64,000 nucleotides of DNA from Planctomycetia bacterium (GCA_005799495.1 SYGP01000002.1:48587-112586), one strand, 5' to 3'; counted from the first letter of the stretch, positions 34,834-44,065 are shown. Made by a program: numbers and translations. Notes: generated by a model not told the origin, from the sequence alone.

Positions 34834-35958
34834 ATGACGACCGCCTCACTGCAGCGCACAGCGCTTCACTCGTTCCATCTCGAGCACGGCGCCAAGATGG
34901 TGGATTTTGCCGGCTGGGAAATGCCCCTGCTGTACTCATCGATCATCGAAGAGCATCGCCATTGCCGCACGGCAGCTGGGTTCTTTGATGTGTCGCACAT
35001 GGGCAGACTGCGCTTCTCCGGTCGGCACGCGCGAAAGTTCCTCGACCATGTGTGCACGAGGCAAGTGCTCGGCATGGAAGTGGGGCAGTGTCGCTATGGA
35101 CTCGTGTGCAACGAGCAAGGCGGTTGTCTCGATGATGTGATCATCTCCTGCTTCGACGAAGCGGAGTACCTGATGGTGTGCAACGCCTCGAACCGCGCCA
35201 AACTTCTGGCCCACTTCGCGGCGGTGAAGGGTGACATGGCGTTCAAGTTGGAGGATCAGACCGAATCAACCGCAATGGTGGCGCTGCAAGGGCCGAAGGC
35301 GATGGACGTCATCAGCACGCTGTCGAGCGAGATTCCGAAACTCAAGCGCTACCGCTTCGTGCAGAAGAGCCTCATCGTCGTGAAAATGATCGTCAGCCGC
35401 ACCGGATACACGGGCGAGGACGGCGTCGAGGTGATCCTCGGGAGCACCATGGCACGGATGGCGCTCGGCATGTTCCTGAAGGATGCCAAGGAAGGAACAA
35501 GCATCATCAAGCCCGTTGGACTTGGAGCGCGTGACTCGCTTCGCATGGAAGCGGGCATGCCGCTGTATGGGCACGAGATCGATGAGCAGACCGATCCGAT
35601 TTCCGCGGGACTTGCGTTCGCCGTGAAGCTCGACAAGGGAGAGGGTGACGAACGTGTCGGCAGCTTCATCGGTCAACATGCGCTGCAGCGGATCGCGCGC
35701 GACGGACCGACGCGGAAGTTGGTCGGGCTTGGCCTTGAAGGCCGTCGCAGCGCACGCCAGGGGATGGAAGTACGGCGTGACGGCACGGTCGTTGGTCGGG
35801 TGACGAGCGGCTGTCTTTCTCCGACCTTGGATCGTCCAATCGCGATGGCATATGTCGATGCGGCGCTCGCTGATGTCGGCAGCGAAGTGGAAGTGGATCT
35901 GCGAGGAATGACCGTTGCAGCCCGCGTCGAACCACTTCCGTTCTATCGGAAGAGTTGA
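34834..35958 (+). CDS. gcvT: Glycine cleavage system T protein (aminomethyltransferase)
   Basis: Transfers the methylene group from the lipoyl-bound intermediate to tetrahydrofolate and releases ammonia. At 374 residues it has the family N-terminus (HSFHLEHGAKMVDFAGWEMPLLY), the folate-contact SRTGYTGEDGVEV segment, the ARDSLRMEAGMPLYGHEID stretch and the C-terminal barrel. The other glycine cleavage genes (gcvH, gcvP) are not nearby, so the system is dispersed in this genome. Confidence 0.94.
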   Translation: MTTASLQRTALHSFHLEHGAKMVDFAGWEMPLLYSSIIEEHRHCRTAAGFFDVSHMGRLRFSGRHARKFLDHVCTRQVLGMEVGQCRYGLVCNEQGGCLDDVIISCFDEAEYLMVCNASNRAKLLAHFAAVKGDMAFKLEDQTESTAMVALQGPKAMDVISTLSSEIPKLKRYRFVQKSLIVVKMIVSRTGYTGEDGVEVILGSTMARMALGMFLKDAKEGTSIIKPVGLGARDSLRMEAGMPLYGHEIDEQTDPISAGLAFAVKLDKGEGDERVGSFIGQHALQRIARDGPTRKLVGLGLEGRRSARQGMEVRRDGTVVGRVTSGCLSPTLDRPIAMAYVDAALADVGSEVEVDLRGMTVAARVEPLPFYRKS

Positions 35959-36010
35959 GGCGTCGAGCAGGGGAGTACGGCGACTGCGGGTCCTCGATGA
36001 GGTCCTGCGT

Positions 36011-37042
36011 TCAGGGCTTGCGCGGACGTGGCGTGGAGGGCGAGCCTTGGCCGCCACTGCGGGTGGCAGCACTCTTGCTCGAAAGCAGGTCGGGAATCGA
36101 CGGCACCTTCCGATGCTGGGATCCGGCAGCCGAGAATCCAGCAGGGCCCGACTGGTCCCCAGAATTGCTCCCAGTGTTCCTCGCACTGGTCTTGAAGATC
36201 AGTGACAGCGCCTGATTGCTTTCGAGTTGGCGACCGAGGCGACCGAGGACTTCGACTTCGATCTGACGAACACGCTCGCGAGTCAGTCCGACGCGTTGCC
36301 CCACTTCGCTCAGTGTGAGGGGTTCTGCGCCGTCGAGGCCGAAACGCATGCGAAGCACCTCTGCCTCGCGGCGATCGATCGTGTCGAGCAGGTTCACGAT
36401 GACGCGGAGGATCTCATCGTCTTCCGCCGCCTTCGTCGGGTTCTTGGATGTCGTGTCCTCAAAGAGATCGCTCGCCGATGTGACTTCGCCGTCGGCGCCC
36501 GTGACCGTGACTTGATTGGGCGTGTTGTAGGCGCGCAGCGCTCGCCGGATGACATGCAGCTTCGCCAGCGGCACCTGCATCTCCTTCGCGAGTTCCGACA
36601 TCGTGGGTGGATGGCCGAGTTTCTCCTCGAGGGCCTTCGATACGGCCTTGCACCGTCCGATCAGTTCCACCATGTAGGCGGGAATGTGGATTGGTTGCGA
36701 GGCGTTGATGAGCGTTCGCTTGATCGCCTGCTTGATCCACCACGACGCGTAGGTGGAGAATCGCGCGCCTTGCGCGGGATCGAACCCCTCGACGGCGCGG
36801 ATGAGTCCGACATTGCCCTCTTCGATCAGGTCGGGCAGCGTGATGCCGCGGTTGAGATAGCCCTTGGCGATGGCGATCACCAGTCGGAGGTTCGAGGTGA
36901 TGAGCCGCTCCTTCGCCGCGGGACAGCCGTCATTGATGATGCTCCACCCGAGTGTTCGTTCTTCTTGAGGAGTGAGCAGAGCCACGTGACTGATCTCACG
37001 CACATACATCTGCATCTCAGTCTGAACTTCTGACTTCGCCAC
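36011..37042 (-). CDS. RNA polymerase sigma factor, RpoD/SigA-like
   Basis: A 343-residue sigma-70. Region 1.2 is partial, region 2 has NLRLVIAIAKGY and RFSTYASWWIKQAI (promoter melting and -10 recognition), region 3 is KLGHPPTMSELAKEM, and region 4 has LTLSEVGQRVGLTRERVRQIEVE. Region 1.1 is absent and the protein is short, so it is either the primary sigma or an RpoS-like group 2 factor. A 50-residue Ser/Gly/Pro-rich tail after region 4 is unusual. The GTG at 37042 has GGAGAGG 5 nt upstream, so unlike its neighbours this gene has an SD-led start. Confidence 0.9.
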   Translation of the reverse strand: MAKSEVQTEMQMYVREISHVALLTPQEERTLGWSIINDGCPAAKERLITSNLRLVIAIAKGYLNRGITLPDLIEEGNVGLIRAVEGFDPAQGARFSTYASWWIKQAIKRTLINASQPIHIPAYMVELIGRCKAVSKALEEKLGHPPTMSELAKEMQVPLAKLHVIRRALRAYNTPNQVTVTGADGEVTSASDLFEDTTSKNPTKAAEDDEILRVIVNLLDTIDRREAEVLRMRFGLDGAEPLTLSEVGQRVGLTRERVRQIEVEVLGRLGRQLESNQALSLIFKTSARNTGSNSGDQSGPAGFSAAGSQHRKVPSIPDLLSSKSAATRSGGQGSPSTPRPRKP

Positions 37043-37083
37043 GCACACCTCTCCGCTGCGATGCTCCGAACTTCGCCAACACG

Positions 37084-37089
37084 ACGCTA
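37084..37089 (-). promoter_or_regulatory. -10-like TAGCGT with a 5' leader for the sigma gene
   Basis: TAGCGT ends 41 nt before the GTG, which would leave a roughly 35-nt leader carrying the GGAGAGG SD. Confidence 0.3.
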
Positions 37090-37110
37090 GCGACTCTCTC
37101 CGTCGGGACC

Positions 37111-37116
37111 TACCAT
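37111..37116 (+). promoter_or_regulatory. -10-like TACCAT, leaderless UVR-gene start
   Basis: TACCAT ends 7 nt before the ATG at 37124. Confidence 0.45.
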
Positions 37117-37123
37117 TTTGCCC

Positions 37124-37846
37124 ATGATTGGTCCGGAAGGCAACCCCTCCGACGACATTCGTGAAATCCTCATGAGGTGGCCGTGGCATGGGGAGGGTCA
37201 CCGGGCTCGGCTGTTTGTGGGGGCGGATGGCCTGGAACGGCTTCAGGTGCGCCTGGAGGTGGGGTTGCTGCAGTTTGAGGGGGTGGGGCGTCCGGATGGG
37301 GGGCGCCCAAATGGATTTGATTCGGTCTGGGACGCCGCCCGCGAGCGGGGGGGGCAGGTGGGACCCGATGCGGCCGATGCCCTGCGGCAAGAGGCGCAGT
37401 TGTTTCATCAGCGCGCAAGTGCTTGGTTTCTGCTTGGGGCGTTCGACCGCGCAGCGGCCGACTGTGCGCGCAACGCTTCGGCCATGCAGTGGCTTGTGGA
37501 GAACGCGCTGCCCGAGATCGATCCCACGCCGCTGCAGTCGATTCACTTGGCGGCGATCCTGCTGCAGGCGCGCGCGGAGGCAACGGGATGCGCGCGGCGC
37601 GGCGACACGCAGGGCGCGCTCGCGGCGATCGACCGCGCGCTCGGGCGCATCCAGCACTTCCAACGAGAGGGCGATGCTGGATCAACCGAAGCGGCGATGC
37701 TGCGCGCGCTTCGCGATGCGTTCATCCCCAAGCTGCCGTCGAGCCAGCGCGCCGATCTCGAGCAGCGCCTGCGCGAAGCAGTGCGCCGCGAGAACTTCGC
37801 GCTCGCATCGATCCTGCGCGATGAACTGCGGCAGATCAGCGAGTGA
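37124..37846 (+). CDS. UVR-motif helical protein
   Basis: A 240-residue cytosolic protein. The C-terminal 35 residues (about 203-237) match the UvrB/UvrC (UVR) motif, LEQRLREAVRRENFALASILRDEL, a helical hairpin used for protein-protein contact in UvrB, UvrC, ClpC and McsA. The N-terminal part has a beta-rich start and a helical middle with no recognised domain. Possible jobs are as an adaptor for Clp proteolysis or a repair accessory factor; the presence of a YwlE-like phosphatase elsewhere in the window makes the Clp/McsA idea worth testing. Its end overlaps the convergent gene by 11 nt. Confidence 0.75.
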   Translation: MIGPEGNPSDDIREILMRWPWHGEGHRARLFVGADGLERLQVRLEVGLLQFEGVGRPDGGRPNGFDSVWDAARERGGQVGPDAADALRQEAQLFHQRASAWFLLGAFDRAAADCARNASAMQWLVENALPEIDPTPLQSIHLAAILLQARAEATGCARRGDTQGALAAIDRALGRIQHFQREGDAGSTEAAMLRALRDAFIPKLPSSQRADLEQRLREAVRRENFALASILRDELRQISE

Positions 37847-40421
37847 CGGGTTGCGTGCGCGCGATGGACGCCATCGCTGCGCGCTCGGTCTCGAGGATGT
37901 CTGCACCGCTGAGGGGACCGCCGAGCGCTGCATCTACTGCGCGAAGTCGCGCGATCGACGCGAGGACTGGCTCGCCGCCGCGCCCCGATTCTTCGGCAAT
38001 CCGCAGCTGAACGCTCTGCGCGAGCCACCAGGCGGATGATCCATCGGGCGCAATCGCCTCGAGCGCTCGCGCCGCACTCATGGCGTGGGTGCGTCGCTCA
38101 TCGCGGAGATCCTGGAGTCCTTGCCGAACGGCATCTCGGTAGGCGAGCGACAACGCTTCGACGAGTCGACGCTGGTCGTCCACCGCCTTCGGATTCGCAA
38201 GCGCGATGGCCTCGGCGCGCGCGATGGCGTTCTCCCACTCCTGAGCGAGCAGCGCTGCATCCGCCGCGAGACGATCGAATGCAGCTGCGAGCGCTTGCGG
38301 AGATCCATCTCCGCTGCGAGTGGCGACGAGCGCTTCCCACGCTTGAGCGGCGGCGAGCGCTCGCCGCGCGCACTGCACCGACAGCGGACTGCCTTGCAGC
38401 GTGGCCGCGCCCGCGAGTTCCACCTGTCGCCTCATGAAGTTGGTGACCGCGGTGAGCGCGGCTGGCGTTCGTGCATCGAGCAGGGAGTCCGGCAACAGCG
38501 CGAGTTCGGCCGTCATGATTCGCGCAGGTTCTGCCGCGTGGATCGCAGCGCGTTCGAGGCGCAGGCGCAGGATGCGCTGTGCATCGAACTTGCTCCAAGA
38601 TGCCCACTGCTCGCTCGAAGGCAGGGCAGTCGCACGGGTTGCCTGCGCGGCGCTCGGTGCGAGGAAGTCGGCGGCCGTTCGTGCCATCTCCGCCGTTGCG
38701 CTGACCCGATTGCCAGCGTCGAGACCTGCGCGGCGGGCGGCAGCATCCAAGTCCGTCAGCCGCTGCGCAGCGTTCGCCGCCTGCTGCGCGAACGATGCAC
38801 GCTCCTCGGGCGCAGCTGCCACCGACTGCTGAAGAAGTCGGCGCACCTGAATCGCCTCGAGTTGTGCCAGGGATGCCGGTCGCGTGGGCAGCTCCGGGAA
38901 ACGGTTGATCGCCAAGCCGAGCGTCTCCTCGAGTTGCGTCTCGCGGCCCGCAGGGTCTGCTCGGTCGAGCGCGAGCTCGATATCGAGCGCTGCCTGCATC
39001 GCGGGGAGGGAGACAGGTTCCTGCGATGCGGCGAGTGCAAGAGCGCGGTACGCATCTGCAGCCTCGGGCCACATTCGCGCAGTCACCACCGCGTCCGCGA
39101 TCGTTTCGAGCGCAGCGACCTGGGCCGTGGCGTTGCGCGTCTGGGTCGCGTGTGGGGCGAGGCGAGCGAGCGCGGCGCGGTCTGCTGGATTCGACAGCAG
39201 CGCCTCGCGCGCAAGGGCGACCTCCGCAAGAGCAGGCAGATCGCCATACACCGGTTGTCCGCGCGCGGCGCCGGCGATGCGCTCGAGCACTGCGCGTCGA
39301 ACGCCCGCGCGCTCCGATGCCTGGGCGCGGTCGAGCGTGTCGATCCACGGACGCAGCGTCAATTCCGTGGTCGGTGACTTGCCGAGCGTTCCTCGGGTGC
39401 GCACGATCGCATCCGCCACGAGCAACCGAAGTGGCGTCGAGAGACCTTGCACGGCATGCAGTGCGGTGAGTTGTCGGATCGCCTCCTCACCGCGGCGTTC
39501 GTTCACCAAGCAGTCGCAACTGAGGATGCGCGCAAGAACCGTCAGCGTCGGATCCCGCGCACTGATGATGCGTGCGGCGGCGTATCGAGCGGCATCGCAC
39601 TGCGCCGCCACCGCAGCAGCCGCGACCTCCGCCAGATCGGCTTCCGGGCGGAGGCGAGGGGGAAGTTGCGGGCGCAGCGCGGCGATCTCGCGCAGGAGCG
39701 CGGCACCTTTCTCGGGTCGCTCTCGACTTGTCGCTGCCGAATCGCTGCTGCGCTCGATGGCAAGCAGCATCGCGCGAACGGCGGCGCGAAGAAAGGGCCG
39801 TCGTGCGCGCGCATCACGGTCGATGCGCTGCGCAAGCGGCGTTCCAGCGGGAACGCTGTCGGGGGGCAGCGACGCGGCGCGCGCGTCGGCTGTATCGAGC
39901 AGCACCAGGACGCGATCGAGCGCCGCCCTCGCCCTCGGGACGAGCGCAGATCCGGAGGAGCCTGCAATCGCATCGGCGCCGCCATCGGCACCAAAGAACG
40001 CAAGCGAGAGCTCGTCCTCCGCTGCATCGCCGAGCCAGAGCACCGTGAAGGGATCGTGCGTATCGCGTGCCACCAGCTCGGTGCGTTTCGCACGCAATCG
40101 ATCGAGCGCTTGGAGACGCTCGGGCAGCGAGAGCGAATCGGTACGGAGGGTGGCACGCTCGCGGGCAATCGAGCGGAGCATCGCCTCGGTCGACTGCGGA
40201 TCGCGCATGGGTTCCGTACGGTCGAGATCATCGAGCGCACGCAGCAGCGCGAGATCGCCCACGCCTCGGAGAAAGTCATCCTCCGCCAGCCGCTGCGCTG
40301 CACTGTCCGGTGGCGCGGACTGCGCCACGGCGGCAGCGCCCGCCAGATTCCCGAGCAGGAACGCCAGCGCAGCAGCGATGGCACGGCCCAGAGGCGCTCG
40401 CTGCCGGTCAGGCACCTTCAT
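37836..40421 (-). CDS. Large secreted Ala-rich helical protein, ExbBD-operon partner
   Basis: An 861-residue protein beginning with a signal peptide (1-34). The rest is Ala/Arg/Leu-rich and almost wholly helical with TPR-like spacing in places, but I cannot assign clear repeats or a known family. The ATG overlaps the stop of the first ExbD gene (ATGA), so it is the last gene of the vWA-ExbB-ExbD-ExbD operon. By position it may be a periplasmic client or scaffold energised by the ExbBD-type motor, which is inference from context only. Confidence 0.7.
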   Translation of the reverse strand: MKVPDRQRAPLGRAIAAALAFLLGNLAGAAAVAQSAPPDSAAQRLAEDDFLRGVGDLALLRALDDLDRTEPMRDPQSTEAMLRSIARERATLRTDSLSLPERLQALDRLRAKRTELVARDTHDPFTVLWLGDAAEDELSLAFFGADGGADAIAGSSGSALVPRARAALDRVLVLLDTADARAASLPPDSVPAGTPLAQRIDRDARARRPFLRAAVRAMLLAIERSSDSAATSRERPEKGAALLREIAALRPQLPPRLRPEADLAEVAAAAVAAQCDAARYAAARIISARDPTLTVLARILSCDCLVNERRGEEAIRQLTALHAVQGLSTPLRLLVADAIVRTRGTLGKSPTTELTLRPWIDTLDRAQASERAGVRRAVLERIAGAARGQPVYGDLPALAEVALAREALLSNPADRAALARLAPHATQTRNATAQVAALETIADAVVTARMWPEAADAYRALALAASQEPVSLPAMQAALDIELALDRADPAGRETQLEETLGLAINRFPELPTRPASLAQLEAIQVRRLLQQSVAAAPEERASFAQQAANAAQRLTDLDAAARRAGLDAGNRVSATAEMARTAADFLAPSAAQATRATALPSSEQWASWSKFDAQRILRLRLERAAIHAAEPARIMTAELALLPDSLLDARTPAALTAVTNFMRRQVELAGAATLQGSPLSVQCARRALAAAQAWEALVATRSGDGSPQALAAAFDRLAADAALLAQEWENAIARAEAIALANPKAVDDQRRLVEALSLAYRDAVRQGLQDLRDERRTHAMSAARALEAIAPDGSSAWWLAQSVQLRIAEESGRGGEPVLASIARLRAVDAALGGPLSGADILETERAAMASIARTQPVTR

Positions 40422-40891
40422 GTGCCACTCCGCGCGAAGCCGATATTGCGAAAGCCGGCGCGCACGGCCGCATTGAACGCGTCGACGGCGTCCTGCCAGC
40501 CGCAGTCGCTCGCGGGCTCGATGAGCACGGGGTGGTCCGCCACGAAGAGGCCCGCGTTCGCTGCATCGGGAGCCGTGCTTCGCCGAACGCGAGTGAGTGC
40601 CGCTGCCAACGCGTCGAACGATGGGGGGCGTTCACGCAGTCCATCCGCGTGGAGATCGATCGGCACACCATCGCCCGCCCGCGCGCCGACACGGATCACG
40701 AGTGGGCGTTCCTGCAGTGCAAGCGGATCCGCGGTCCGTCCCCGCTGCGGCAAGTCCAATGTGTAGACGGCTTCGTTGCGCTCAAAGCGCACCGTGCAGA
40801 CGAAGAACACCAGCAGCAGGAAGACGACATCGATCATCGGAGTCATGGCAAGCCGCACGCGAATGCCGCCGATGGCGCGGGTCGCTGTCAC
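40418..40891 (-). CDS. ExbD/TolR-type biopolymer transport protein 2
   Basis: A 157-residue protein with a single membrane span near residues 15-33, preceded by a cytoplasmic N-terminus containing RLAMTPMIDVVFLLLVFFV. The Asp in MIDVVF is the membrane-embedded proton-relay residue of ExbD/TolR. A periplasmic domain follows. The GTG overlaps the stop of the other ExbD gene. Confidence 0.88.
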   Translation of the reverse strand: MTATRAIGGIRVRLAMTPMIDVVFLLLVFFVCTVRFERNEAVYTLDLPQRGRTADPLALQERPLVIRVGARAGDGVPIDLHADGLRERPPSFDALAAALTRVRRSTAPDAANAGLFVADHPVLIEPASDCGWQDAVDAFNAAVRAGFRNIGFARSGT

Positions 40892-41349
40892 GGCGTGCCG
40901 CCTTCCGCCTGCAGCGCGCAGACACGGATCGTGACTCGCGTTCCGACTTGCGCCGCCGCAGCGGTGATCGCATCGATGGCGGGTTCGACCGTGCGATACG
41001 CGAGTGAGCGATCCGCGCGAATGTCCACTGGCATCGCAGGCTCGCTGCGCAGGCGCTGTGCGATCGACGATGCAAGGCGGTCGAGCCCAGACGCGTCCGC
41101 TGCGAAGCGCTCGCCTCCGAGCGTGAGGACCGCGCCGCCCTCCTCGGAGAGCACATTCACCGCGATTCGGCGCGAGGCACCGGCAGGAGTCGCGGCGATG
41201 TCCGCCGGCGCCGGCAGGGGGATCGCGGGGAGCTGCTCACCGCTCATTCGCGCGACCAGTACAAAGAAGACGATCAGCAGGAACGCCAAGTCGATCAGCG
41301 GCGTGAGATCCGCATCGACCGGTGAGTTGCGTGCGAGCGCGCGCTTCAC
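40888..41349 (-). CDS. ExbD/TolR-type biopolymer transport protein 1
   Basis: A 153-residue ExbD paralogue: DADLTPLIDLAFLLIVFFV with the conserved membrane Asp at residue 17, then a periplasmic region. The GTG at 41349 overlaps the ExbB stop; the long frame upstream of it is a shadow of the ExbB gene. Two ExbD genes in tandem suggests a heteromeric complex with ExbB. Confidence 0.88.
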   Translation of the reverse strand: MKRALARNSPVDADLTPLIDLAFLLIVFFVLVARMSGEQLPAIPLPAPADIAATPAGASRRIAVNVLSEEGGAVLTLGGERFAADASGLDRLASSIAQRLRSEPAMPVDIRADRSLAYRTVEPAIDAITAAAAQVGTRVTIRVCALQAEGGTP

Positions 41350-42095
41350 CGAGCCACGCTCCCCACTTCCGGTGCATCCTTCGCGGCGTGCAGGACGCTC
41401 TCGAGCGCGCTCGCGAGTGCTGCGTCGACACGGTTGCGCAGAAGCGCATAGGCGAGCAGTGCGGGGACGGCGACCACAAGTCCCCAGAATGTCGTCACGA
41501 GCGCCGTGCCGATTCCGCCTGCAAGCAGGGCAGGGTCCGCCTGTCCGCCCGACGCAGCGACGGATTGGAACGCAACGATCATGCCGTAGACAGTGCCAAA
41601 GAGTCCGATCATCGGGCTGATCTGCGCGAGCACATGCAAGGGTTCGAGCGTCCGGAATCGACGGGCGGCACACTCCACCGCGGCGCGTTCGGCGGCATCC
41701 ACGAGTTCACCCCGGCCACGCACCCACGCTTCGCTCGCCGCGCGCGCGATGCGACCCGCATCACACGGAAGCACGGCAGCTTCGTCGAGTGCTGCGCGTC
41801 CAGCCTTGTCGCCGCGGAATGCCGCGAGTGCCTGCGGCGGGGCGATCGCTGCCATGCGGTGGGCGAGCAGGCCCGAGATGATCATGCCAACACTCACGAG
41901 ACTCATCGCGATGAGGATCCAGATGATCGCGCTGCCGATCCACTCCGTCCGAACGGATCCATCCGGCATCGTGCTCGCCGAATAGAAAAAGATGCGGGCT
42001 GCATCGAGGGAGCCGAGCAGCGGGGGGGCGAGCGTCAGGCAAGGGACGGAGGAGAAGGGGGCAAGCAAGACGGTGGAAAGTGTGACTGTCATCAT
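41346..42095 (-). CDS. ExbB/TolQ/MotA-family proton channel
   Basis: A 249-residue membrane protein with three spans: about 50-72, 155-175 and 190-215. The MotA/ExbB signature is the conserved stretch LAQISPMIGLFGTVYGMI at the second span and GGIGTALVTTFWGLVVAVPA at the third. It forms the stator with the two ExbD proteins that converts proton flow into force on a periplasmic partner. The ATGATG overlaps the vWA gene's stop. Confidence 0.9.
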   Translation of the reverse strand: MMTVTLSTVLLAPFSSVPCLTLAPPLLGSLDAARIFFYSASTMPDGSVRTEWIGSAIIWILIAMSLVSVGMIISGLLAHRMAAIAPPQALAAFRGDKAGRAALDEAAVLPCDAGRIARAASEAWVRGRGELVDAAERAAVECAARRFRTLEPLHVLAQISPMIGLFGTVYGMIVAFQSVAASGGQADPALLAGGIGTALVTTFWGLVVAVPALLAYALLRNRVDAALASALESVLHAAKDAPEVGSVAR

Positions 42096-43363
42096 GGGTT
42101 CGCTTCCGTGGGCTGTGCGGGCGTGGTCGGTGCGTCGGGATCGCGCGCGATGGATTCGGCACGCTCCTGCAGCGAGCCAAGTCCGAAGGCACGTGCGCCA
42201 TGCGCTGCGGCAACGGCGAGTCGCCGTGCGGAGCGGGCATCGTGATCGTGGTGGAGGGAAATCTCCGCTGCGGCGAGCAGCGCGGCGGGCGATGCCTCAT
42301 GCAGCGGGTAGGCGAGTCCAATGCGCAGGAGCGCCACGCGTGCCGCGGCGATGTCGCCAGACTTCGCGCGTTCCACGGCGTCCGCGACGCCGCGCGTCAG
42401 ATCATCGTCGATCGCAGGCGATGCATCCCCCGTCGCGCGCAAATCGTTCAAGCGCGGCAGGAACCGATAGGAACCTGCCAACCCATGCTCGCGTGCGACG
42501 AGTTCCATCGCTCCGAGCGGCTCCTGCTGCATCAGATGGATGCATGCAAACACGACGGGGCGCCGGCCTGAACGCGCGTCGCGTGGATTCAGCGCATCGA
42601 GTTCTGCAAGAAGCACATCCCGATCGCGCGTCGTGTCTCCCGCGCCGAGCAGGCCTGCGCTGACGATCACCACCGTATCCGGCTTGAGTGCCAAGGCGGC
42701 ACGGACCGCGCGCGTCGGATTGCTTCCGCCCGATGGGATGATCTTGTCGATCAGCCACGCCTTCAGTTGATCGCGACCTCGCTGACCGAGCGTTGCCCCG
42801 GCGCGGCGCAGCGGATCGCCATCTGGCAGGAACGCATCACCCGCCTGAAAGGGAATGACGGCGAACTGCTGCTCCTCGCTGAGCCGGCCGATCGCCTCCA
42901 TGACGGCATCGACCGCGGCGGGATAGGAGCCGATCATCGATCCAGATGCATCGAGAAGGAAAACCATGCGCCGGACGGCGGGCAGTCGAATGCCCGCCAT
43001 CGCGAACATCGTGGATGGAGTCTGCAGTGGACGCGCCACCATCGGCAGCGTCGCGGTGAGCGTGTCGCGCTGCAACTCCGCAGAGGACTGCATGCGGGCG
43101 GCCGTGTCGCGCGCGGACTGCACGGCGATCGCTGCGGTTGCTGCGGACTCTCGTGTCGGCAGGACGACCGCTGGCACCGCCGGCGGTTGCGGAGCAGGCT
43201 TCTCGGCAGGCGGACTCTCGAACAGGAACGCTGCGCCATCCTCGAGCATCGGGTGCGTGCGTTCGGTGGGGAGGAGGGCAACCCCGGCCGAGAGCAGGAG
43301 CAGCGCAAGCAGTCCATGCGCCGCGATGGACATCGCCCACGACACGGCGGTTCGTCCTCGCAT
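42092..43363 (-). CDS. vWA-domain protein with N-terminal membrane anchor
   Basis: A 423-residue protein. Residues 9-30 are a membrane anchor that keeps the rest outside the membrane. Residues about 40-115 are Pro/Ala-rich linker. A von Willebrand A domain follows with an intact MIDAS (DASGS: Asp138, Ser140, Ser142; also the GGSNPTRAV stretch supplying the Thr). A TPR-like helical tail ends it. An AAGGAG SD precedes the ATG. It heads the tightly overlapping vWA-ExbB-ExbD-ExbD operon, and the MIDAS could bind a ligand or substrate of the motor. Confidence 0.85.
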   Translation of the reverse strand: MRGRTAVSWAMSIAAHGLLALLLLSAGVALLPTERTHPMLEDGAAFLFESPPAEKPAPQPPAVPAVVLPTRESAATAAIAVQSARDTAARMQSSAELQRDTLTATLPMVARPLQTPSTMFAMAGIRLPAVRRMVFLLDASGSMIGSYPAAVDAVMEAIGRLSEEQQFAVIPFQAGDAFLPDGDPLRRAGATLGQRGRDQLKAWLIDKIIPSGGSNPTRAVRAALALKPDTVVIVSAGLLGAGDTTRDRDVLLAELDALNPRDARSGRRPVVFACIHLMQQEPLGAMELVAREHGLAGSYRFLPRLNDLRATGDASPAIDDDLTRGVADAVERAKSGDIAAARVALLRIGLAYPLHEASPAALLAAAEISLHHDHDARSARRLAVAAAHGARAFGLGSLQERAESIARDPDAPTTPAQPTEANP

Positions 43364-43366
43364 GCA

Positions 43367-44056
43367 TCACTCCTTGTCTGCGGCCCGGCCATCGCCGCCC
43401 GCTTTCCGTCCGCCGCCGCCTCTGTTGCCCGCGCCTTTGGCACTGCGTGCGCCGCCGCCGCCGCCGCCGAGCAGCGCATCCACGCTGAGCGCACCAGCGC
43501 CGAGCAGCAGCAGGTTTGCACACAAGATGAAGAGCGCGAGGTGCGCGCCCGCGTGCACAAGCACCGTCCCATCGAGCGGCCAGTCGCTGCCGCGAAGCGC
43601 GGGCAGGCAGTCCAACCAGAATGCAGTTGCGCTCAGCAGCGCGAGCAGCGCAGCAAAAAGCCGCGTGAACACACCCACGCCGACGAACACGCTGCCACCG
43701 AGCAGCAGAAGCGCCGTCTCCCAGCCTGCGAGCGCAGGTGCCGGCAGCCCAGATTGGGCGGCGGTCAACGAGACTCGGTAGAGCGCGCGACCTTCACGCA
43801 GCGGCGCGCCTGCAGCGGTCGCGGGCGTCGGCGAAGCCGGAGCGTCAGCCGAGTTGCCGGGGAGCGTGGCACGCACCCGTGAAAAGTCCACGCCAGCCGT
43901 GGTGATGCCGAGCTCCTGCAGCCGCGCCGCATCCGCAGGCGGGAATGACACGGTCGAAAACGCCAGCCGCCAACCGAGCGGAAGCAGTACGGCCACGATG
44001 AGCAGACGCGTCAGCAGCGGCATCACCCTCGTGGCAGCGGTCTGCGCAAAGCCCAT
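43367..44056 (-). CDS. DoxX-like membrane protein
   Basis: A 229-residue polytopic membrane protein with spans near 16-33, 100-122, 125-142 and 150-175, matching the pattern of DoxX-family small membrane proteins, which are often linked to quinone or sulfur redox chemistry. The C-terminus is a Gly/Arg/Lys-rich low-complexity tail. The ATG at 44056 follows TACGAT by 7 nt and is preferred to the GTG at 44077, which would put the hexamer inside the coding sequence. The vWA gene begins 3 nt after its stop. Confidence 0.68.
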   Translation of the reverse strand: MGFAQTAATRVMPLLTRLLIVAVLLPLGWRLAFSTVSFPPADAARLQELGITTAGVDFSRVRATLPGNSADAPASPTPATAAGAPLREGRALYRVSLTAAQSGLPAPALAGWETALLLLGGSVFVGVGVFTRLFAALLALLSATAFWLDCLPALRGSDWPLDGTVLVHAGAHLALFILCANLLLLGAGALSVDALLGGGGGGARSAKGAGNRGGGGRKAGGDGRAADKE

Positions 44057-44059
44057 GCG

Positions 44060-44065
44060 TATCAT
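44060..44065 (+). promoter_or_regulatory. -10-like TATCAT for tRNA-Leu
   Basis: TATCAT ends 21 nt before the tRNA gene and overlaps the divergent TACGAT of the DoxX-like gene by two bases, so one spacer may serve both transcripts. Confidence 0.4.

Noticed and set aside
38884..40476. 530-codon plus-strand Ser/Ala/Arg-rich frame opposite the 861-residue gene
   Set aside because: Composition and lack of motif indicate a shadow; the minus frame has a signal peptide and operon overlap.
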